Source of the DNA: Rheum nobile
Taxonomy: Eukaryota; Streptophyta; Magnoliopsida; Caryophyllales; Polygonaceae
NCBI GenBank assembly: GCA_027886185.1
Contig: WOAB01000583.1
Span: 1,302,001-1,366,000, forward strand
Direction: 5' to 3'
Length of the DNA: 64,000 nt
Below, one piece after another: positions 45,954 through 56,488 of this stretch. Position 1 is the first letter of the stretch; each line of letters starts with the position of its first letter. The notes beneath the pieces are model-generated. The model made no database searches. It was given only the letters and a program-made list of their open reading frames with translations, and was not told the origin of the DNA. The position numbers and the translations under genes were made by a program.

Positions 45954-46584
45954 CCCTCCTTCCTGCATGATCTGCTATATCGTCCATCAGCCGCTGCTCT
46001 TCAAAAGAGACTTCTTGGCCTTGACGAAGGATCTCGCATAGTTCTGGGCTCGACCTTATCCTTCTCTGAACAAGGTTGGGCTGAGGGTCGCTCCTCTCTC
46101 TGATGCCGTTCCCGACATAAAGGGCTTCCCAATCAGCTTCTGTCATCAACGGGTATACTGGTTCAGGTAGCGGACTAAGGTAGAGGAATTGCATCCCCGA
46201 GTCCTCATTAACCACCAACAGGTGCCTCAAACTATCGGGCCCTTGTTCCTGTTCTTCTTGGTTCTCTTCAGGATCTTCCTCTGGATCCTCTTCCGGATCT
46301 TCCTCTTCCGGGTCCTCTTCCGGTACCGACTCAATCTCGAGGTCGTCGTTGTAATATCCTTGAGCGTACCTTGACGGCTCAACAGGTTCCACTTCTGGAG
46401 TCACAACATTGTTGGATCTAAGTACCACTGATTCATGAAGTACATGCTTAACTTCCTCGGGTGAGTTGCTAGGTCCTCCAATCTCAAAGCATCTCGGGGG
46501 AGTAGGGAAATTCAGCCTTGCTGGAGATGGCGGAGCCATCTCGGCATCTTCCAACACTCTCATAAGGGAAATGTATGCACCCAT

Positions 46585-46811
46585 AACCTACGGGGTAACA
46601 AGACGAGAATTAGTCTTTCTAGACATAGAAGCGAACTTCCATATCAGACTTTAGAAAAGGCGCGACTATGAACGGTTAAAAATTTTATTCGAAAATTCAG
46701 AGTCTTTGAAAACATTTCAAACGAGTGATCGATTTACAAAGGTTTTGTTCTAGAAAAACATTTTAAACCCGACCCGTAAGGAAAAAAAAAACCTCGCTCT
46801 GATACCACATC
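46585..46811 (-). promoter_or_regulatory. Tekay-1 leader with primer-binding site
   Basis: The primer-binding site TGGTATCAGAGC (- strand, 46796-46807), complementary to initiator tRNA-Met, lies four bases from the 5' LTR. The rest is noncoding leader related to 32100-32226. Confidence 0.88.
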
Positions 46812-48940
46812 TGTAACACCCCCAAATCTCACCCTGAAAGTATTACTGCCAATGACCTCGGATATAACATCCCGAAGTCATCCCAGGCTTTTCCAGTTCA
46901 TATAAACCATCAAACCACATTTATAATACACAATATCATAACTCTCATTAAAACCAATGTCTCAGAAATACAATAATTTCCAAATACAACAAAATACAAA
47001 ATCAGAATTATTATAGCGGAAGTCTTAACACAAATAACACAGCGGAAGTCTTAAAACAAAATAGTTTATCAAAACACCGTCCATCCTCATAGTCGCTCTA
47101 GCCTTCTCGGATCCTCAATTTATCTGATGTGCCGAATCGAACGGATGACACCAGCCAACCATGTAGAGAACAATTTCGGTTGGTTAGTCTAATGAAAGAC
47201 CATGCAAGGGTACAAAGCAGAGTGGTTCGAAGTAGACGTATTAGGTTAGACTCATCGTCCCTCGAATAATAGCCGAGTACGTTAGTCAACCACCATACTC
47301 TACTAGAATACAACAACAAGCATGAGAAGAGAAGATTCTGGAGGCCAAGCCTCACAGCAATCAAACACAAAAGGAGACTCCAATGAATTGAGCCTTAACA
47401 GAAATATGACAAATGTTGGGAACCCAAATAATCAGACAAACACAACATCGCATATGAGCGATCTAAACTAAGATGAGTTTTCCTAGCTGCACTAACGCTT
47501 AACTGCACTACTCGCCAAGGTATATTAATTATGTGCGCCAAGAGCACTTATCTGAGTTAATTCCAGAACAAACCACAACACGTTATAAGCTTTTAGATAT
47601 CCACAACACGATCAAGAACGATTGGACCTCACATAGAGCCCAATGTCTGTATCCACAACAGATCCACAACCATTGATGTCAGGGTCTCCACTGCCCCTTC
47701 ACCAATTTATTATCAAGAAATGACTGGACCTCACATAGAGCCCATCGTCCCTACGAATACTCGTGCTAAATAAACAGTTTAACACCACAATAAAATCACA
47801 TCAAAGCCATCACGGCCCACACCTACACAATATAACTATAATAGCGTCGATTCAAGCAGAATATACAACCTATTATAATATCAGATTTTAATCATATTAA
47901 TTAACATAACTGTTCCCAACATAAACAAGAATCATCCCAAATTAATTAACAACTAAACAATTGATAATTAATGGAAGTATGGAATGATGAGCAAGAGCGA
48001 ACCGCCACTTGCCTTAGATCCGACGAGTTCGAACAAAGCTTAGAAACGTCGAGTTCCTGGATCTGAAACTGGGGCAGATCTTGGATAATAAATCTCTAAG
48101 AAATGACCCATAATGAGACCCTAAGTTAGATTCAATATCCACATAATTGAATCTAAGAGAATAGGAAAAGAATCAAAGAATCGAGCCTCGCCCAAAGCCA
48201 AGCACCCACGAACACACACTCGGACAAGGATCGTCGCGGGTGCGGTGAGAGCTTGCCGCGGGGTGCGGTGGACAGACAGTGGCGAGCTCTCGCGATAGTG
48301 CATCAATGGAGAAACTTACCAAATCGCTTCGTTTGCTTTCGATTTGATTATGGTTCGATCTCCCAACACCTTAGACCTTCAAATACCACTAGAGGTACCC
48401 TTCTTAACTCAAGGAACACTCCGATGAGAGCTTGGAACAAGATGGAAATAGTGAAAACAGAGGAAGGAGATGAAGCTTCACATCCTCTGATTTCGATCCC
48501 TTTTATAGTCCCAAAACGAGCTTCCTCAAAGGGAACAAGCAAGGAGACAAGGGGACAGGTCAAGGTGCCACTTGAGCTGCTCAGAGCTGACACTCCGGCG
48601 AGTTGCAGCTGGTGCTTATCGCGAAGACGAAACCGCCTCAGCTTTTGGCCTTCGCCGCGGGTGCGGTCACTTGACTGCGGGGTGCGGTCAAGCCCAATTT
48701 TCACCCTTCTAATCCGATTCACTTTTGGGTTAAATTTCTTAACCCTGGGTTAAATATATTTGTACACGATCGACAATTTAACCCCGAAAATACTTCAACT
48801 GTATTTTATATTACTCAGAAAAATATTACAAAGTTCAAACAATATACAGAATGTCCGAAACTCTCTTAAAAATTAATCCGACTAGTAATACGGGAGTTGG
48901 AAAAATTCCAAAATATCCTTATAAAATGAGGGATATTACA
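46812..48940 (-). repeat. Tekay-1 5' LTR
   Basis: Partner of 11241-13364. TATA box 48497-48508. Hairpin clusters at 48232-48270 and 48653-48690. No coding content. Confidence 0.95.
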
Positions 48941-50055
48941 CTGAATGCCAGAAAGAGCAGCAAGGGCCTCAATTCAAAGAACTGAAGTTGGTGGGATGTT
49001 TTCACGGTGGAATGAAAGTAATTTACCTCGGGAGTTACGGATCAGATGACCAATATGGCAAGTATCGTCATTTCTACATGACCCATCAAAATTTAATTTA
49101 CTCCAATGGGCTGGAGGTTTTTTCCATGTACGATTAGTGGGCGTAGTCTGTTGTGTCGTATTATAGGTGATGTAGGAGTGTGTGTGAGGGTTACCTAGTC
49201 GTGATGAGGATAAAAAGCGTGAGTGGCTGGGCATTGTTGCGAGAGATTATTATGGGATTGAAAGATATGTGAATTTCGAAATGTCTAGATAGACCACCAT
49301 AAGAACATGATTGGAGCATGTTGGGTGTTGGTTTTGCGGAAAAGATCAAAATTTTGTATGAAATGGTCACTAGTGGGAATGGAGAAAGGAGATTGTAGTT
49401 TTGTTTCGAGCTTATGTATCATGGATAACGTATAGGGGCAGATAAATAAAAGATGATTACGATCTTCATTATAAGTGGTACAAAGAGTACATGTGGAAGG
49501 AACCGTGGAGTAATATCGGTTGAGTCGTTCAGTAGTAGGGAGGGCGTCAATAAGACATTTTCATATGAAGTTTTGAATCTTAGGTGAAAGTTTTAATTTT
49601 CACAGCCAAAGGAGTGAGTCAGTTTGAGGAGTAGTTGTAAAATTATGGGTAATTGTTTGAGAAGATTTAATTGAGAAATTGCCATCAGAGCTTGGTGTCC
49701 ATACCAATCTGTTAGCAATGTTTGACAAAGGAATGTGGATGGCCAAAATTTTCATAATTATATGCCAGGGAAGGAGAGATTGTAACTTAGGGATGTCCCA
49801 TTGAGCGTTATGGGTGATAAAGGAAGATACCTTAATGAGTGGGTCGGTGACTCGGTGTTGTTGCTGTAGTAGGGAAAGATTGAGCAGCCTGGGATCCAAG
49901 AGTCAGACCAGAAATGAACGGATTGTCCATTTTCAATTTCCCATCCAAGGCCAGTACGAAATTGGGATCGAAGGTGATGTGACCTTGAATGCGTAGTAGG
50001 GCGAATCAACTCTTCGGAAAGGGGGATGGAGGTGTTCGACGGACTGGGGGTGTTT
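48941..50055 (-). pseudogene. LINE ORF2 C-terminus: zf-RVT and N-terminal RNase H (right half)
   Basis: The - strand reads GLGWEIENGQSVHFWSDSWI (about 49955), NRLVWTPSSDGNFSIKSSQ (about 49690), a decayed zinc-finger-like stretch with Cys residues (about 49490), and WSKLNFDGSCRNDDTCHIGH then LIRNSRGKLLSFHR (about 49110-49000). Last is EALAALSGIQ just before the Tekay-1 site. These are the zf-RVT and RNase H parts of a plant L1-type LINE. Several stops and frame changes show it is old. The domain continues at 11240. Confidence 0.82.
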
Positions 50056-50060
50056 GGAAA

Positions 50061-52497
50061 TGTAACACCCCCAAATCGTAACCCATTTGGAAAGGTATTA
50101 CCGCCAGTGACCTCGGTTTTCACACCGAAGCCACCCCAGGCTTTACCGGTTTAAATACACATCATAAACAATAATCATGATGTAAACACCAAAATCTTTG
50201 GTTAAAACATATGTCTGGGGATTACATCCCAATCCCCATAGGACAAAACAGAGTAATCAGCGGAAGTCTTTGCAAAGTATAAATACAAGGGTCTTGATCG
50301 TAATGATCACCCGCCAAGGATCGCAACCTGGTAAATCCATTAAAACACCGTTTGCTTTTATAGTCGTTCTAGCCTTTGTTTCTCGGATTCTTATCTGATG
50401 TGCCGAATCGAACGGATGACACCAGCCAACCATGCAGAGAACAATTACGGTTGGTTAGTCTAATGAAAGACTATGCAAGGGTACAAAGTAGATGATTCGA
50501 GTAGTCGTATTAGGTTAGACTCATCGCTCCTCGAATAATAACCGACGACGATAGTCAACCACCATACTTCTACTGGAAGATATCAAAAGGCATGAACAAG
50601 AGAAGATCTTGGAGACCGAGTCTCGCAGCAATCAACCCAAAAGAAGACTCCAATGAATTGAGTCTTATCGGAAGTATGACAAATGTTGGGGAACATTAAT
50701 TAATCATACAACCGTTCAAAAACGACTTGATGTTTCGGTTCATGACCAACCTCACCGCTTAATGCGAATCCAGATTGGAAAGAGAACGGTACTCTGATCA
50801 AAGTCAAGACGAGCTTTCCTAGCTGCACTACTCGTTTGAGGTATATTAATCATGTGCTACGACGGCACTTATCTTATTTAATTCCAAAACGCGCATCACG
50901 TTATAGGCTTTTAAATATATGTATCGCCATGAGGGACATATATTGAATATATGTTTCACCATGAGGGACATAGAGGACATATGTTTCGCCATGAGGGACA
51001 TACTCCTGAATGGGACGAATCCCAAGATTTGTAGCATTAGTTAAGTGCCACCATCTCTATATCCGAGTATAGAGATCGGTCATGACCCACCAAATGGTTT
51101 TTGGGTTTATCACCCTTTGCACCATTAATCATTATTAAGAAATGACTGGACTTCGAATAGTCCATCGCTCCTACGAATACTCGTGCTAACTAAACAGTTC
51201 AACACAGTAATAATCACATCCTTGCCCTCCCGGCAATTATCAAAAATATATATATATATAATAGCGTTGCTCTAACAGATATACAACCTATTATAATATC
51301 ATATTTTAATCCATATCATTTATCAAAACTGTTCCCAACAAAACAGTAAATCATTTCAAATTAATTAACAATCAAACCATTGATAATTAATGGAAATATG
51401 GAATGATGAGCAAGAACGAACCGCCACTTTCCTTAGATCAGACGAAAGTTTGAACAAGCTTTAGAGACGACGGTTTCCTGGGTCCGAAACTGGGACAGAT
51501 CCTGGATAACAAATCCCTAAGGAACGACCCATAACAAGACCCTAAGTTAGATTCAATATCTACATATATGAATCTAAAGGAATAAGAATCGAACGGTTCA
51601 AGAAAGCCAAGCCTCGACCAAGCCAACATCCAAGACACACACACCACGGCCATGCTTGTCGTGGGTGCGGTGGTCAGTCACCGCGGGGTGCGGTGCTTGG
51701 CCGCTGGGTGCGGTGGCGTCTGACTGTGGGTGCGGCGCCATGACAGAAGCAGAAAACGATGGAGTTTTTGGGGAGAAACTTACCCAAATCGATCCGATCG
51801 GCTTCGATTTGTTCTTGGTTGGGCCTCCCACCTTCTTAAGCTTAACAATACCTCTAAGAACCACCCTTTATCACTCTCAAAAGGGGTCGGATTAGCTCTC
51901 AAACGAAGTTTCAAAGCTTGCCTCAACAATGGTGTTTTCTGAAGGAAAGAGATGGTGCAGCAGCTGACTTGTGGCTCGATTTTGATCCGTCTCACCTCAT
52001 TAAATAGGCCAGGCGAGTTGTACACCAGCTGTACACATGTACCATGAGCTGTACAAGCTAGAGGGAGTAGGCAGAGCGAGTCACCAAGCCTACGAAGTAG
52101 CCCCGCCAAGTTGCACTGCAACTGTCGAGTGACGCAGGCCACCGCGGGGTGCGGCACACCCTTCACCGCGGGGTGCGGTGGACGACTTGATACCGCCACT
52201 GGCATTGGCCTTCGCCGCGGGTGCGGCCAGGGTGCGGTCAAGGTCAAATTTACCCCTTTTTGCCCGTTTTGTCTTTCTTACCGAATGGTTAAATTTTCTT
52301 AACCCCGGGTTAATTATATTCGTACACGAACGACCTTTTAACCCAAAAATACCTTAACTATATTTTATATTGCTCAGAAAAATATTACAGAGATTAAACA
52401 TTACACAGAATGTTCATCTTTCCCTGAAATAAATCTGACTCGCAATATGGGCTTAAGAAAATTCAAAATTTACCCGTACAAAATGTGGGATATTACA
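50061..52497 (-). mobile_element. Solo LTR A (Tekay-like), TSD GGAAA
   Basis: A single 2437-bp LTR starts TGTAACACCCCC and ends ATATTACA, flanked by GGAAA at 50056-50060 and 52498-52502. No internal region or second LTR is present, so it is the product of LTR-LTR recombination. TATA-like CTATTTAA lies at about 51999-52006 (- strand), with hairpin clusters at 51659-51740 and 52141-52240. Confidence 0.93.
51659..52240. repeat. GC-rich hairpin clusters flanking TATA in solo LTR A
   Basis: ACCGCGGGGTGCGGT and variants: four units at 51659-51740 and about four at 52141-52240. The TATA-like motif lies between them, as in Tekay-1. Confidence 0.85.
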
Positions 52498-52502
52498 GGA
52501 AA

Positions 52503-52994
52503 TCTGTGGACTGGCGGCGGAAGATGGACTGGGTGGTGGAGACGCGGAGGAAGTGGTGGAGCGAACGGCGGAGCAGCGGTGGTGCGTGCGGCGGTCGTGA
52601 TTAGTGAAGGAGATCGGAGGCAGCCGTGAGGGGGAAGGTGAGGGTGGCGGCTGTCTAGGGTTTGTGGGGGTACAAGAACTAGGGTTAGTTCTTGTTGCGG
52701 GATTGCGGATAGTAACTGGATAGTTGTAACCGAATTAACGCGCCAGGATAGTTTGACTAGGAACGCGTTAATTTTGTGACGTCAGGGCCCGAGTTTTCAG
52801 GAGATTAATCGACTGGAAAGCAAAGCTCTTTTCGACGTAAATTGAAATGAATTACAATAGTTCATATTTATACTAGAGAGTGGGTCTAATGGGTCGGACT
52901 CTCTAGTTACTAAATCTGGCATCCCATTTAACATAAACGGAAACCACCCAAAAATAGCAGCTACTAAAAATAGGAATAATGTTTATAAAACGTA
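52503..52994 (-). other. Probable 3' LTR remnant of the CRM-like element
   Basis: Noncoding. On the - strand CTAGTATAAATATGAAC (about 52875) is a likely TATA box, followed by about 350 bp of CT-rich sequence. The position just past the integrase stop suggests the 3' LTR, but no partner copy is found in the window and the ends cannot be set. Its downstream part is interrupted by solo LTR A. Confidence 0.4.
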
Positions 52995-54144
52995 CTATAC
53001 AAGTAATGTCTCGATCGTACTGGATGTAACTATAGAGGAGTCAGTCACGGCTAAGCTGGTGAGACACAGAAGCTCGGGCGTTGTAGTGATCTGGTCGTGA
53101 CTGGCTACAAGTCTGGTCACCAAGGATTGTGTCGCTGCTTGGACACTCTTCGCTCTGGAACGGGTGATCGGACCCGTAGGTGGAAGTCGCAGGGCGTCTT
53201 CCTCCTCTGTAGCTGACATAGAGGGTAGGGTTACATCACCATCCCCCACTTGAGTGTGAAGCGTCCCCGCTTTACCCTCATCGTACTCAGGCTCAACATA
53301 TGGTGCTAAGTTAGCGACGTTAAACGTCGGATGCACCCCATACTTGTCTGGGAGCTCGAGCTGGTAGGCGTTGTCGCCAATGGCCTTGACGACTTTGAAT
53401 GGACCATCACCCCGTTGGTTGAGCTTCGACTTGCGGACGGAATGGAATCACTCCTTCCGCAAGTGAAGCCAAACCAAGTCGCCCGGGGCGAAGATCAATC
53501 GTCGCCTGCCCTTGTTCTTCTGGGATGAGTACTGCAGTGCATGCCTCTCCAGCTGTGTGTGTGTCCTCCTGTGTAGCTCCTGAATGTGCTCAGCCAACTT
53601 GCCAACAACAATGTTCTCCTGATCCTGCAGCGGGTATGGCGTCATGTCCAGCGGCGTCAGCGGATTCCTTCCATAGACGACCTCGAAAGGAGTCAAGCGG
53701 AGTGCCTGGACCTATTATAGGAAAACTCAATTGTAGCAAGTAAGTCCACCCACCTTCGTGGGTTCGCATTGAGAACCGTCCGAAGGAGGGCTCCCAAGGT
53801 ACGGTTGGTCACCTCCGTCTGAGGGTGATAGCTAGTAGAAAATAAAAGCTTGGTTCCTAGCTTCCCCCATAAGGTTCTCCAGAAATGTCCTACAAATTTG
53901 GTATCCCTATCACTAACAATAGTTTTAGGAACCCCATACAAGCACACCACATGCTCAAAAAATAATCCAGCGATATCCGTAGCATTGTTGGTGTTCTTGC
54001 ATGCAATAAAGTGTGCCATCTTAGAGAACCTGTCGACCACTACAAAAATGCAATCTCTACCACGCCGAGACATAGGCAACCCTGTGATAAAATCCATGGA
54101 AAGATCTTCCCACGGGGCTGCAGGAATGGGAAGGGGCGTATAGA
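52995..54144 (-). pseudogene. CRM/Reina-like integrase, C-terminal part
   Basis: From 54144: PLPIPAAPWEDLSMDFITGL, the core VVVDRFSKMAHFIAC and IVSDRDTKFVGHFWRTLWGK, and FSTSYHPQTEVTNRTLGALL. A frameshift follows near 53700, then TPFEVVYGRNPLTPLDM. FAPGDLVWLHLRKE comes next, with a TGA at 53445, and HPTFNVANLAPYVEPEYDEG. The tail GPITRSRAKSVQAATQ resembles the C-terminal motif of CRM elements. Inactive. Confidence 0.85.
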
Positions 54145-56488
54145 TGTAATACCCCTTATTTTAATAAAGAGTATTTTGATAATTTTCCTAACTCCCGTAT
54201 CACAAACCGGATTAATTTCAGAGAAGTTCAGACACTCTGTAATTTGTTTGATCTCTGTAATATTTTCCTGAGTGGTATAAAATACATTCGATGTATTTTC
54301 AGGGCTTAGAATACTCATTCGGGTGCAAAGATGTTAACCGAGTACGAATATATTTAACCCGGGGTTAAAAACTCGTACCCGTACTTAACCCGGACAAAAG
54401 GGCCCAGATTTGGCCTTGACCGCACCCGCGGTCAAGTGGCCGCACCCCGCGGTGATGGCCAATTCTGTAAGGCGGTCTGGGGAGGCTCGCCGCACCCGCG
54501 GTGAGGACACCGCACCCGCGGTGAGGACACCGCACCCCGCGGTGCCATGATGATTTTTCTGCAGCGCCGGACTTCAGACGTCGCGTCTGAACTGAGCTGC
54601 TTGTCATTTCTGGTCGGGCGATGTAGCTTCTTGATCGACGCACCTGCTTTCTTGTGTGCTGCTTGCTGGGCTCTATAAAAGAAGGAGATCTGGAGTTGTG
54701 TTGAGCACTCCAATCCGAGCTTTCTCCCTCTCAAATCTCTCATCTCCATTGTCGCCGGAAAGCTCAAGCTCTCGCCGGAATCTCGAAGCCATCGCCGGAG
54801 CTCTTGTTAGAAGTGGTGGTGCTCTCAAAGTGGTCCTTTGGAAGTCCAAGGAATCCAGAAGTTGGAGCCACCACGAGTCGAGCCCCGTTGTCTTCCCCGA
54901 TGAGCTTTTTTTTCCCTCTCGTCGTGTCGTCACTGTTACATGACCGCACCCTCCACCGCACACGTGGTCAAGGCCGGCGCACCCACGGTGGGCTGGGCTT
55001 ATGGTGTGGATTTGAGTTTTGTGGTCTCGAGCGAGGCTTTGTTCCTTTGCTTTGGTTCGTCTTTCTTTAGATTCGGATATTTTATTGTCGAATCTAACTT
55101 AGGGTTTCATTATGGGTCGTTCCGTAGGGATCTGAAATCCGAGTTTTGTCCCCGTTCCGGACCCAGAAACCATCATCGTTCGAACGTTCGTCTGATCTAA
55201 GGCAAGTGGCGGTTCGCTCTTGCTTATCATTCCATAATTATATTAATTATCAATTGTTGAATTGTTAATTAATTTGGGATGGATTACTGTTTTCGTTGGG
55301 AACAGTTTTGATAAAGGATATGATTAAAACATGATATTATAATAGGTTGTATATTGTTAGAACGACGTTATTATATCTGTTACTACCGTGATGGTATTGA
55401 TGTGGACTATGGTGTGCTTGAACTGTTTAGTTAGCACGAGTATTCGTAGGAACGCTACTTAGTACCTTGTGAGGTACAGTCGTTTCTTTATAACTTGGTG
55501 GTTAGGATGACCTAACACCATTTCTCTGGTCATGACCGTCCCCTATCCGAGTATAGAGGTGGTGCACTTAGCTAGTGTCACATATTTCGGGAGTTGCTCC
55601 CAAGAGGTCTCTCGTCTCGGGACGAGGTGATCATGATAAAAGCTTATAACGTGATGCGCGTTTTTGGAATTAAATAAGATAAGTGCCGTTGTCGCACACA
55701 ATTAATATATCTCAGGCGAGTAGTGCAGCTAGGAAAGACTCGTCTAGACTTTGGTCAGAGTAAAGTTCTCTTTCCAATTTGAATTTGCATTATGCGGTGA
55801 GGTTGGTCGTGAACCGAAACACCAAGTCATTTTAAACTCTTGTGTGAACTTATATGTTCCCCAACATTTGTCATACTTCTGATAAGACTCAATTCGTTGG
55901 AGTCTTCTTTTCATATGTTTTGATAAGGCTCGTTCTTTTGGAGTCTTCTCTTGATCATACTGTTTCATATATTTCTGTAGGAGTATGGTGGTTGACTATC
56001 GTCATCGACTTTTATTCAAGAAGCGATGAGTCTAACCTAATACGCCTACTTAAAACCTTTATGTTTTACCCTTGCATAGTATTTCATTAGACTAACCAAC
56101 CAGTTATATTCCCTTGCATGGTTGGCTGGTGTCATCTGTCTCATATGACACATCAGATAAACGTCTGTTCCAATAAGGCTAGAGACGATAATGGATACAG
56201 ACGATGTTTTGAAGTGTTTTACCAAGGTTGAGATCCTAGGCGTGTGATCGCTAGATCAAGACTTTTAGGTTATTTATTTCTAAAGACTTCCGCTGTAATG
56301 TATTTTGGTTGTATTTGGATTATGGATGTAATTCCGACACTTTAATTTAATCCAATACTATGACATTTTGTATTATAAATGTTGTTTTATGATTTGTATA
56401 AATTGGTTAAGCCTTGGGTGACTTCGGATGTGGAATCTGAGGTCACTGGCGGTAATACTTTCAAGGATATATATTTGGGGGTGTTACA
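54145..56488 (+). mobile_element. Solo LTR B (Tekay-like), in the CRM-like integrase
   Basis: A single 2344-bp LTR in + orientation: TGTAATACCCC at the left, GGGGGTGTTACA at the right. Flanks ATAGA (54140-54144) and GTAGA (56489-56493) are a 5-bp TSD with one change. TATA box CTATAAAA at 54673-54680; hairpin clusters at 54416-54546 and 54941-54995. Integrase reading frames on both sides rejoin across it. Confidence 0.9.
54416..54995. repeat. GC-rich hairpin clusters flanking TATA in solo LTR B
   Basis: GACCGC-ACCC-GCGGTC and CACCGC-ACCC-GCGGTG stems, five units at 54416-54546. A weaker cluster (GACCGCACC, CCACCGCAC, CACGGTGGG) lies at 54941-54995. TATA at 54673 is between them. Confidence 0.85.

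Larger units (their letters stand above)
38697..46584 (-). pseudogene. Tekay-1 pre-gag ORF, split by Tat-2
   Basis: The N-terminal part is 46584-45954 (MGAYISLMRVL ... MDDIADHAGRR) and the C-terminal part is 38856-38697 (ending KKHFQGAM, stop 38697-38699). Leaving out Tat-2 and one copy of the 5-bp duplication gives 786 bases, that is 261 codons plus stop, with no internal stop or frameshift. Blocks shared with Tekay-2: RCFEIGGPSNSPEEVKHVLH, an acidic EEDPEEDPEE run, DSLRHLLV, PLMTEADWEALYVGNGI, and C-terminal RVRSPSPDFDD. Function unknown. It is better preserved than gag-pol of the same copy. Confidence 0.8.
11241..48940 (-). mobile_element. Tekay-1: Tekay/Del-like chromovirus containing nested elements
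   Basis: The ends are TG (11241) and CA (48940), flanked by the 5-bp TSD CTGAA (11236-11240 and 48941-48945). LTRs are 11241-13364 and 46812-48940 (2124 and 2129 bp, differing by scattered changes). The order on the - strand is 5' LTR, initiator-Met primer-binding site, pre-gag ORF, gag, protease, RT, RNase H, integrase with C-terminal chromodomain-like tail, polypurine tract, 3' LTR. Insertions: Tekay-2 in integrase (14272-34593) and Tat-2 in the pre-gag ORF (38857-45953). Removing them leaves an element of about 10.3 kb, a typical size for this lineage. The lineage call rests on integrase-tail and RT motifs and LTR length. Confidence 0.95.

Noticed and set aside
52498..52700. Gly-rich + strand ORF beside solo LTR A
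   Set aside because: Low-complexity GGC/GGA-rich translation; probably untranslated LTR DNA of the CRM-like element.
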